Both the position numbers and the translations under genes were made by a program. A stretch of DNA of 64,000 bases. Source: Rhinopomastus cyanomelas. Lineage: Eukaryota; Chordata; Aves; Bucerotiformes; Rhinopomastidae. Location of the stretch: NCBI GenBank assembly GCA_013400115.1, contig VXBP01002460.1:1-64000 (forward strand), read 5' to 3'. Shown here one piece after another: positions 45,358 to 57,300 of this stretch. Position 1 is the stretch's first letter. Every line of letters starts with the position of its first letter. The notes below the pieces were generated by a model, which made no database searches, was not told where the DNA came from, and worked only from the letters and a program-made list of their open reading frames with translations.

Positions 45358-48300
45358 GTAAGCAGCATCGTGTTGAATTTCACCTGTAAAATTAGGTATT
45401 TGATTATTGAAAGAGAAAGAATTTTGACACTGAAGTCAAAATTACTGTAAGGAGGTTGGGAGACTACTCCTTCCCGGCTTCTCTGTCTCTGACAGATAAT
45501 ATCCTGTGCTGCAGTTTTTGAGATGCAGGCAGAATGGATCTGTTCTGCGTTGCCAGTGAATGGAGTTATGATTATTATTGCGCAGGTGTTAATAACCTGT
45601 TTGAAAGGAGGGAGTGATTGAAAACTAAAACTTGATAAATAAGGAAAGGGTGCATGCAGTATATTTATAACTTTCGGAGCAAACTTCAGCCTGTCAAATC
45701 TTTTTTCTTAAGGCTCAGTGTTGAAGACCATGATTCTCTAGCAGCAGCGCTGGTTACAGAAGCTTGGAAAAGATTAGAAAGGCAAGTACTGTACTACTAT
45801 GCTTTGTGAAAGGTATTGACAAGTAACTTGAACACAAAATGATGTTCAGGTAATAAATTGCTCCCATTCATTTTAGCTATTTCACAACATTTCTTGAGAA
45901 TGTAGTTTTTGTGGATTCCTTGCACTGGTCCAGTTAAATATAGATTTTTCTGATTTTTATAGAGCTCCATATGCACACTATGCTTTATCTGGAAACACCT
46001 GTGTTCTGGCTAAGTTCAAGGTATCTACAGGTGACCAAATAGAAAGTTCTTAGACACGTTGCTTCCTTGCTTTGTAATGTGAATATAACCATGTCTTGTT
46101 GCCTGCCTTCCTTTGATGTCTTCACAGGCTTAGTTTGCCAGCACTGTCCAAATTTGCTTTGTGTTTATACAAGCAACGCAGACACTTAAGTCCTGTAGTT
46201 GGCAAAATAGCTCATATTGTGGATGCGAAACTGGATTCGGTAGAGGATGTAAGGTAAGTGGCTCAATGGAACCGAGTAGCAGGAGAAGCAATATATCCCA
46301 GGGCTGCCTTTGCCGGACAGTTTCCTTTTCTCTCAACTGCAGGTTGCTTTTCTTCAGTTTGGGGTTTGTGGGAAAGATTTGCATTTGTGCATTCATTTTC
46401 TTAGGCTGGTCTGTTTATGTGAGTGCATTTTTCTGATGATTTTGGGAAGTCTTTATAACCAATTTAAACACTTAATTAAAAGGGGGAGACTAGCAGATAC
46501 TGCTTTATCCTGATCCTAAGTTTTATGTGGTCCTTTTTGAGAATGTAGATGTTCACGAGAAGAGTATTTTCTCCTTTGACATTGATAGTTTGTGAATTGT
46601 GACATGGATCACTGTGGCATGGATTTTGTTTACTATTATTAATAGCAATGAGGAGTCTCAAAGCAAGATGAGCTTTTCAGAGTTGTTGTTTTTTTCAAGT
46701 TCAATGAATCAGTTTTCTTGCTAGTGTGCTTAGTGTATTACCCTAATATTAAAATTACCTAAAACCTGTCCCTAGTCAAAGAAGTCCAGGCTTCTTTTTC
46801 TTGCCGTAGTTATCCCTGAGCCATTACAGCAAAGGCTGCACTTCTTTTTTTTGTTCTTTCTGTGTTATACAGGACTGGTAGTCGCAGCCCTTACAGATGT
46901 GGATGAGAGGAGCCTGCTTATGAAATACATTAAATGGGACCGCATTTCTTTACAGAAATTACTTGCCCTGTGGTCAGAACCTGTATTCCCTTAGGATTCT
47001 TCTTTAGGAAAGACAGTGACCTCTCTCTTCATTCTGTTACTTGAGGATTGTTTGGGTTTCTTTAATTTCTACTGATCATTAGAGAACTTTTTGCATATTG
47101 GAATCAGGGCAAGTCAGGGTCTCACTTTAGTCAAATGCTTTCATTGCATGTATTTGGGCTGAAAAAATCACCATCGTTTCAGAAACTCACTGAAGGCAGA
47201 ATTTCTTCTACTTCAGAAGAAGAAATAGTTTAATGGCTTTTGCTCATCTGTTATGCATTAGATTTAAAATTCTTTTCTATAGAGAAGCCAGAAACTCCGT
47301 GGTTAACATTTCTTTACTTGCATGGTTTATTTAAAAAAAATCTGAAATGTATTACTTACAGTGTTCAATATATAAGTGTAATATTCTTTTGAATTTTTTA
47401 GGATCTTGTCAGTTTTGATGACCAGCATATCTGATGTTATCTCTCAGAGTTTTCGAGATCGATTACTACATAAGGCTGGACAGCTCTTGGAAGGAAGCGA
47501 TGAAGTCCCCTTCAACTCTGCTAAAAGAATGCTGCAGTTTCTTCAAAATGTTAAGCTGAGCTATCATCCATTGCTAGAAAAATGCAATAAGATTTTCCTT
47601 AGAAGTGCTTCCCATCTTGATATACACAGTTTTAATTGTATTTTTAGACTGTATGAGCAGCTGGGTGTTGAAAATGCCGAATTCCGGGTGGTTGCTAAAC
47701 AGCTGCTGTCTGAAACTATAGATGATTCCTATGATCCTGACACTTTTACAAGATTATTTTCTACTCTTGGGCCTATGGCAGGATCCAAAGTAAGAGAAAG
47801 GTAAGTTTACTAGGGATTCTGTCTTATTTATAGTGTAGACACCCTCTTGCACAGGAATTAAAAACTCTCCGTTTGGAGGAATTTCTGAGCCAGTCTGTGA
47901 GCTGAGCATTAGATTTCCTAGTTGAAACTCTGTAGCAGTGTATTTGTTCATGATGGAAACTCTATCCTAGCCCTTTGTTTTAAAACCATCACATAGCAAG
48001 CGCAGTCTAGAAGGTAAGGACGATGTGAATGCTGTTGTGCAAGGCCATCTTGTAGCTCTGTCACTTGAACTACAGCTTTCCTTTCACAGGTGACAGTAAA
48101 AATTTTTCTGTCTTTCCCCTGAGAAATTCAGGCAGTGGAATGTATTGTTTTTAACTTTTTAAAGACTTGGCAGTAGGTGAAACAGCCTGAATGTTTTCTG
48201 TCCCAGTTTGTTGTATATCCTATTCTGTATGAAGAGTCATCAGCAGGGAACACTTCAGCTTTTCTTTAGCAATTACAGCACAGAATTGTGTGGCAGATTT

Positions 48301-51300
48301 TTCTCTGCCTGTGTTTCTCACGCTGCAAAAAACTATTTGGTGATGTTTACAGTTATCTCAGAGTTTGCAGTTTTAGGCACAATTTGCTCTACTCATTACA
48401 ATTAGTTGTATTTTCACTTTTCTTCATGAATATTTGCCTCTATGTAGATACCCTGATATACTGCATGACTGTACAGGTTCTGCTATAGCTGACTCGGTTC
48501 CAAAAGCTTTTTGTAGATTTATTTATTTTACTTTTGGTAAAAAACAGTGTGAAGTAGAAAAAGTAATTGCTTTTATTTGCCCCAGACCCAGTTTTTGATA
48601 CTGTTGTGTATAGATTGCTGACTGGTTGTGAATTTTTTAGTGTTGTAGAGAAACTTCCCTGCTTCTTGTCTGCTTTCAGAATTGTTTGACTCACTGGTTT
48701 CTAGTATCACAGCTACGTGTGCCATACAGATCAACTGTTTAGAGGCAAGGTGCACAGAACAAAAATCTCTAGCTGGGGGGGAATTTCTTTTCATGGTTTG
48801 TTTCCTGTGAGCTTTATGGATTCTTTCCATCCTAGACAAAGAAAATGGCCACAATATTTGCTGGAGATTTTCAACTGTTTTTCGTCGTGAAACATGTATT
48901 TTATTTTTTTCTTTAGTTTGCTAGTTACTGCAGCACGTATGGCAGAAGAATTTAGCAGTTACCAAGTGTTGATAATACTGAAGACAATGCAGAAAATGAA
49001 ATGCAGAAATTCTCATCTACTCAAAAAGTAATTTTTTTTATTACTAAGAAACTTAGGTAAGCTACTTCCATTTAGTATAGAAAACTATTTAGTATCTAGT
49101 AAGGTGAGAGTGGAGAGTGTGTCACACAGAAATGCATATATACTGTATGGAATTAGCTGTTACAGATGTTAGAATATTACAGCTTGACTAAGAAGTAATC
49201 AAGGTCATTTAGTGATTTTATAGAAGGTCATTTAGAATCATAGAATAGAACCATAGAATCATCAGGGGTTGGAAGGGACCACAAAAGATCATCTAGTCCA
49301 ATCCCCCTGCCACAGCAGGATCACCCAGACCAAGTCATAGAGTCAGTCTGGGTTAGAAGAGACCACAGGATCATCCAGATCCAACTCTCCTGCCATGGTC
49401 AGAGACACCCCACCCTACATCAGGCTGGCCAGAGCCTCATCCAGCCTGGCCTTAAACACCTCCAAGGACGAGGCCTCCACCACCTCCTGGGCAACCCATT
49501 CCAGGCTCTCACCACTCTCATGGTGAAGAACTTCCTCCTCACATCCAGTCTAAATCTACCCATCTCCAGCTTTGCTCCATTCCCCCTAGTCCTGGTGCTA
49601 CCTGACATCCTACAAAGCCCCTCCCCTGCCTTTCTGTNCTGTCCAGGTCCCTCTGGATGGCATCCCTGCCCTCCAGCGTGTCTGCTGCACCACACAGCTT
49701 GATGTTGTCAGCAAACTTGCTGAGGGTGCACTCGATGCCTCTGTCCATGTCACCAACAAAGATGTTGAACAAGATGGTCCCAGGACTGATCCCTGAAGGA
49801 CTCCCCTTGTCACTGGTCTCCACTTGGACATGGATCCATCCACAACCACTCTCTGGGTGTGGCCATCAAGCCAGTTTTGCCCATCTAGTGGTCCACCCAT
49901 CAAAGCCATGTTCACCAGCTTGGAGACCAGAATGTGGTGCAGGACAGTGTCAAAGGCTTTGCTCAGGTCCGGGTAAATGACATCAGTCACCCACCCCTCA
50001 TCCATTGATGTTGTGACCTGTTCGTAGAAGGCCACCAGATTTGTCAGGCAGGACTTGCCCTTGGTGAACCCTACCAAATTAATGTAATAGTTCTAGGCTT
50101 GTCTACAAATATGTGATCCAATCCAAGTAAACTTATCCTCTAGCAATTACGGTAAACTGGTGAGACAAATGAGAATGCAGTAAGTTGCAGAGCATGTGCC
50201 CTATCTAGGAGGTCCTGTTACTGATGTAATTTGTTTCTTCAGAAGTCATTGTGCCCTACTTTGAACTATTAAGTTTTGTGTCTTTCAGAACCTGGCCCAG
50301 ATTTTCTGTAGTTGTGGACATTGTTTGTAGGGAGAGGTAATACCTTTCACGCGTTGGAGAAGAAGCAGGTTTTGGGTACAGAATGTGTAGCATCAGATAT
50401 GTCAGATGTATCAGATGCAGCAGGCTTAAGTGCAGATTGTTGGGAACAACTGGATTCAATCTGAATCCAGATTGAATTAATTGATTTTTGTTAAAAAAAA
50501 AGGACAAGTAGTACTATGGCACAGAGCGGTATTAAGGGGAAGGCCAGGTGAATTCACACTTTTTAGACAGCAATGTTCAAGCAAAAAGAAGGTCTTACTG
50601 TAGTATCTTTCCATACAAACATAGCTCCAACTCACACCTTCAGCCCAGTACAGCCGTAGCAACGACTGTTATGTAACTGAGTATAGCGACGTTGAAGTTG
50701 GTGATGCTTTTTCTAGTCTGTTCCATTCTTGGTTCTACTCTAAATTTAACTGATTATAAAATCTGCAATACAAATTATTAGAGTGAAGTAGCTGTTTTGC
50801 TGTGATGTTGGCTTTAATTTTGCAGTTCACTAAGTGGAGAGAGGTTGCTGTGTCTTAGTGGAACACTGTCAAAACTGGGGTGGAGAGAAGCAGAATGTTG
50901 AGCTTTGTGTGTCTTCTGGATTAGCATAAATCCATGTCATCTTTTTCTCCTTGTATTCAGAATGGCTTCTGTTCTGCACAAACACCTGGATAGCTATCAT
51001 GTATTACAGCTGGTACAGCTAACACAGTGCTTGGTGGTGTTGCATTGCCACAATCCGAAGCTATTGGCCAAATTAAAAAAATTACTATTAGGGTAAGTGT
51101 GTGCTCTTGGAAATGTAGCTAGTTCTTGAAAATGTAAACTGTTGTCTACTTACTTGAAATTGCAAGCTAAGAGAATTAATTTTGTTCCCATAATATATGA
51201 ACAAATAACAAACTTTTACAAGTTTTTGACTCTATTCTACATGCAAATCAGAGGCTAGGAAGCGGATATTGTCTTGACCATAGACCTAGTATTATCTGCT

Positions 51301-54300
51301 AATAGATACTATATTTTAAAAACTTTTGCCCCTGCCCCTAGACCACTGCAATATAATGTCATTGAACAGGAAATTTTGGTTGTTACTTTATAGGAATGGG
51401 AGGTGTTAATGACTTCTTTGATGTTTGAAGGGACAAGTAAAGAAAAAGAGCCAGTAAGAGTGCCATGGTTGGGATAAGTGAAATTAAGGAGTATTGATTG
51501 AAGAACTGTCTAGTTAGTTCTTGGGCTTGTACAGTTGCAAGAGATAAAGGGAAACGGTTTCTGGAATCACAGAAGAGGTCTGTGCTGCTTCCATTGCCCA
51601 GCCTCTGTTGGAATGCACCACTCTGGCTTCTTTGGCTTTTGTAGGTGATACCTTTATGTTGCTCAGGCACCTCAGGACCCGGTGCTTCCCGAGACAGAAA
51701 TTACGTAAATTATCCAGCCTCAGAGATCGTCAGTTAAAAACAGGTGGATCTTCTGCCCTTAGTAAGGCCTTCTGTGTTCACCAGCTGAGTTGTTCCTTGT
51801 CTTCTTCCCATTTTCTGTTTCAAATAAGTTAGAAGACGTTTAGTAAAACAGGTGGTAGTTACTGTGCATTTCTCCCATGCTATTAATATGGTACTTACTT
51901 TGTACTTTATGTGCAACTATTGACTCTTAAAATGTGTGGAATGTATTTGTTTTTTTAAACATTTGCACTGTATCAGTACCGATGGTCTGTTTTAACTTCT
52001 TTCTTCCAGTTTCTTAAAATCTAGTGTCATACCTGCTGATACTGCTGCAATAATTCGTGTTCTGGCCTTGCTCCCTTCCTTTCATATGGAGGAGACTATT
52101 ATAAACAAAGCAGCGGCCGTTCTACCTCAATGCAGGCTTCACCATTTGAATTGCATTGCTACAGCTCTTGTCAAATGGAATCATCATGACTCGTTGCATT
52201 GGCAAAACAGCTCTGAGCTGTGTGCACAGCTTCTGCAAAAACTGAACAACTGTGGATTTCAGAGGATTCAGAAGGCCAACAACTTAAATCTTCTGTTGGA
52301 AGAACTTAAATATGTGAACGGAGAGTGGCTGGAAGAAGTCCTCAGTGAGGAAACTGTGGCCACATGTCAACGCTTGATAGACCAAGTAACATGGGCAAAT
52401 GTGTTACAGTTGTCTTCTCTTCTCATAAAAACAAACCACTGTTGTCCTTCATTACTTGACAAAATAGCTTCTGTGTGTGTTGAAAATATAGACAAGGTAT
52501 TAACAGTTTTTCTATCTACCCTATAAGTCGGGGTCCTCAAACTTTTTAAACAGGGGGCCGGTTCACTGTCCCTCAGACACTGTCGGGACCCGGGCTATAG
52601 GTTAGAAAAAAATGAACAAATTCCTGTACACACTGCACGTATTTTATTTGTAGTAGTGCACAAAAAACAGGAAAAAGAAGGCAGTATTTAAAATGAAGAA
52701 CAATTGTAACCAACAAAAACAAATAATATTTCAATGTGCGCTTCCCACTGGTGCTGGCTGGTTTATGCTGCCTGGCTTGTCCTGCCTGGGAGATGGAGGG
52801 AGGGAGGGAGAGATGGGGGAGCTGCCCACCTCGCTGGTGCTGCAGCCACCCTCCTCAGCCCGGCCGCGCAGTCAGCAGGAGGTCATCCGTGACTGCTCGG
52901 TTTCCCCCTTGCAACCCCTGGTGTGTTGGGGAGGTGTTCTGTAAATACTGGTGGGCTGCACTGGAGACCCTGGGGGGCTGTATCTGGCCTGCGGGCCGGG
53001 GTTTGAGGACCCCTGCTGCAAGTTACTCAGTAAGAAAGAACACGTTAGCACTTAACTTGTTTCCTAGTACAATCTACACTGTTTCTAGGAGCTTTCTTCA
53101 GTGTACCTGACTTGGAGTTCATCTTCCCTATGATCATTCAAAGCTGTTTTGCTTCCATGTATATTATTTCTGACCTTAATTTTCCTTTTTCATTTGATTG
53201 TTCAGTCAGTGTTGGGTCAGCCATGATCCCTTGTGTTCAGCTCAACATTTGATTGTTGTAAATTTAACTTCTTTATAATAAGCCACACCAGAAGATGTCT
53301 ATTTTAACATTACCCGTTCTTGTCATGATTTCTCTGATAACCTTTCTTTGGTCAAAATTACTGTGTTTTCTTGCTATCTTATTTTTTTTTCCCTCCACCT
53401 TCATCTTGTACCTAGATAGATCTTTTGTTTTCTTCTAGGATAGTTTAGTTTCTTTAAGAGCTTAATGGGAAACTTTAAAAGCAAGAAGCTTTTACAGAAA
53501 CACTTAGATGGTCAACATGAAATAGATTTTAAATTTTATAGGCATAGCTGCAATTATAATGATGTTTTCATTAAGAAGAATTCAGGAAAATTGAGGAAAA
53601 AAGCTTAGAAAATTATTAATCTAGTTTTAAACATCACGATTCTGAATAAACTATAAAATCCTTTTTTATTGTAAAGCAATATTAGGGTATTTTGCAGTGG
53701 CTTAATTTAGGATTTCTTTTTTTTTTCCAGATCCACCCATTTGAAATTTATTTTATTCTCTTCCTTTTCTCTGCTCTGAATTATGACTCTCCTAACAATG
53801 AACAGTTCTTTCGGAGTTGTATCCATTATCTCACTTCGAACTTGAGTAAGTGCATCAGATGAAGATACTCTGACACCAAATAAATTGGTATCAATGGAAG
53901 ATATTATTTGTACTGAATAAAAATGGGAATAGAATGGGGCATTGATTTTTTTTCCTAAGCAAAGAAAAAAGTTTATCTGTATGCTGAAGTTAAAGCACAG
54001 CAAAGATTCAGTCTATGCTTCTGTTGGGTTGCCTAGCTTCATTCCACTCTTTAAAAATCACTGTTCATAGGTGTCTTGAGTGTAGTAAAAAGCAAGTGGA
54101 AATTCCAGTTAATTCACTCTGCTGCTGTTGGAGACAACTGTGACATTCCTCGAGGACTCCTTGCTTGGGGACGTAGGTTACGCTTTGTGGTTCATCACAA
54201 AGAAAGGGCTAAGTGGAAAGGCAACGTGTCCAGGGTTTTTTTGAACTGATGATACAGCCTCAAAGAACTGAAACTTTACCATCTGCTGAGACTGACTGAC

Positions 54301-57300
54301 TAGTTTCCTCTTGCAAAGACCTTATGCCTTGGTGCAGTTAGCAGAGGTGCTCCTTAGTCTTGACTCTGTTCATTCTATACATTAGGACAGAAACTTGGAC
54401 GGTTTGGGAGGCGGGGGGAGAGCACTGCAAATCCTTTCAGCTTTGCGTCAGGCCTTGACATGCGTTTCTGTCTGGTTTTTACAGGTTGTTTTGAAACTTG
54501 CCACCTGGTGTCGCTGGGTCATGTTTTGGCAGTGGCTGGGTATTTTCCTCCAGTTCTGATAACAAGGATATTTAATGTTTCTTTCTTAAGCAAATTGGAT
54601 AGTGAACTTGAAGGTAGATATCTAGCTCTGGGATGAATTCAATTATTTAACATTTGGGATAAAATGGAATTGTGGTTCAATATATGACTTAAGAAGTAGA
54701 AGACAATCCAATTTTCTAGGAATACCCCTCTGCATAATTTAGTAATCATTTCAGTGCTAAAAAGGAAAGAATTAACAAAAATTATGGTTTTTTTAAAAAG
54801 TACAGGCTTGTATTGCAGATGAGGGAAGTTCATTTTGAAAGCAGTTTTTAGAGTCAACTTACTGCAATAAGTATAATCATAGAGTCATAGAACCACAGAA
54901 TCATTAGGGATTGGAAGGGACCTCGAAAGATCATCCAGTCCAATCCCCCTGACACAGCAGGATCGCCAAGTCACACAGGAACACATCCAGACAGGTCTTG
55001 AACGTCTCCAGAGAAGGAGACTCCACAACCGCCCTGGGCAGCCTGTTCCATCACCCTCACCGTGAAGAAGTTCCTTCTCAGGTTGATGTGGAACCTCCAA
55101 TGTTCCAGCTTACAACCATTGCCCCTCGTCCTATCACTACATTACACCGAGAACAGCCCAGCGCCATCCTCCTGACACCCACCCCTCAAATATTTCTTCA
55201 AACTTATTTGAAATAAAATTTCTAGAAATAGTCACAAAGCTCAAGAAGTAATGTGAGATTCTTGTCTGCAAGAAACGAGTCCTACCAGCTTCTTCCCTAA
55301 ATAAGAGACCGATTGTTTCTGTCCTTTTTATTTGTACATTGTTCACTGTCAATGTACTGTCATTTTGCTTTCAACCACTTAATGAGAAGTTAATGATAGA
55401 AGAGTGTTGAAATGGCCTCTTTCTTCTGCCTTTCTGTTCTTAATATTGAGCAAAACTGTTGTTTTTCAATGCTTTCCTCAGGGGATTTTGAGAACCTGAG
55501 ATTCTGCAGCACGAGTTCTAGGAATGCTGTATTGTCCAGCTTTTTGTGTTTGAGTACAGAATTAAGAAGCAGCCATTTAATGCCGTCGTTGGATTGTTCA
55601 CATTTTGGTTCACACCATTTCCTTTTGTTTATCTCAGTCCTGTCCGACGCCCAAAAGCAGCAGGTCCGCTTGCGCCTCATGAAACTGAACAGAGCAGTCT
55701 GTCTGGAGTGCCCAGAGCTTCACATCCCTTGGTTTCATGAGCACTATGGCCAACACGTCTTTCAGACAGGTAAGGCATTTAGGAGAGGAAAAGCTGCCCT
55801 TGTTACTAGCAGAAGTCTGTTTTAACTAGTTTGCTAGACACTTCTTGTAAGGTTCCACAACGGTGCACCCCACTGGCTGCTGCTGCTGCTGTGTGCTTCA
55901 AAAGTGCAACTGCTTCATAGTGCAACAGATGGCACAACACTTTCCCCCGTGAGAATTAACGTAATAGAGATGGGATATTTCTCCATAAGAAATGAAATTT
56001 AAATACACAGAAACCGTGTATATGGCACGGAGGACGGAGAGGCAGGAAGAGGACCATTAGGATTGTCTGATCCCTGCTTCACTTACAGGACTGAACATCT
56101 GACTTACATTTTTCAAGGAGCGCGTTTTTACTGCCTCCCTTTTCCTCACTGCTGTCGTCTTCTTTAGAAGAGTTAAGATCCATAAAGGATGAGAGAAGAA
56201 TCAACTGTTGCAGCTGAGATCTTTCAGACTAGCGAGCAGTTCAAAAAATCCCGTTAGCGCAAACTCAGTGTTTCTTCCACTGACTCTCATGGGAGAAATG
56301 TCCTCTGCAGATCAAACTCGGCTGCTTTATCTCTGAGACTGAAGATGTTTGAGGGAGCAAGGTATTAAACAACTGTAAGTGTCTAAACATGATGAAAAGC
56401 AAATGGAGTCCAGCAGGTGAAATCTCAGTCTGTTTATAGTAAGTGGGAAAAAGTCCTGATTGGAAAGTCATGCTTAAGAGATTCCTACCACTTTCTGCCT
56501 AAAAGATGGTCACATTATCTCTGAATTGTGATGGAATAACACCAGGGATCTATGGAAAAGCTTTCATTTGGCAGGCTGGTTGTCAAAAATGCAGTGTCAC
56601 AAAGTGCTATTTTCAAAACGTAGGCTGTGGAAGGTTTGATGTATGAATTCTTTATTTTGTCTCTGTAGGCAGTAGCAGGATAAATCACTTGCGACATCAT
56701 GTTCACAGATTGCTGGCAGAGATCTTGGGAGGGAGCCAGTATGCAGGAATATCTGTTCTCACACCATACTACTATGAAATAGGTGAGTAGTTAATCCCCC
56801 AAGGATTCTTACGGATGCCAGCGTTACCACAAAGATTAGAAATCCCCGAGGACATGGACACTGCTGATACACCATTCCAGTCTGGTGCATGAACATACTG
56901 CAAAGACGAAACTGCTGTACAAAATACAGTTTCTGAAAAGTTCTGCATAATGTAAATAACGTTGAGTATCTCAGTTTTTCTAGAAGGAAACACTGCACAG
57001 ATCAAAATCACCTTTTTTGTCAGTAAACAGGTTTTTTTCTCACAGATTTAGAGTGCATTCTGGATGAAAATAAGAAGCCTCTTTCCTATGTGGCTCAGAA
57101 AATACCTTTGGACCATGTGGACAGAACAGACTTGAGACATGATGTCCAGAAGGAAGAGAGAACGTTGTTGCCACCAGGAGCACAGCGGTCAGTACATTCA
57201 ACTCTTGCTGCACATCAGTGCTTCCAAGCTTCCAAGTGTGGACGAGGCTTTTGATGCCTATGTGCTACAGAGTTGTTGCAACTCCTGAACTATTTACTTT

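Larger units (their letters stand above)
46254..50960 (+). other. FASTKD1: FASTKD1 introns 3-5 region
   Basis: Introns around coding exons 4 and 5. The only recognisable content is the CR1 pair at 49228-50078 in intron 5. Confidence 0.6.

Noticed and set aside
45782..46127. A GT donor alternative for FASTKD1 exon 2
   Set aside because: The nearest GT (in AAGTACTG at 45785-45786) would add four bases and shift the frame into the next conserved exon, so the GC donor is the only one that fits.
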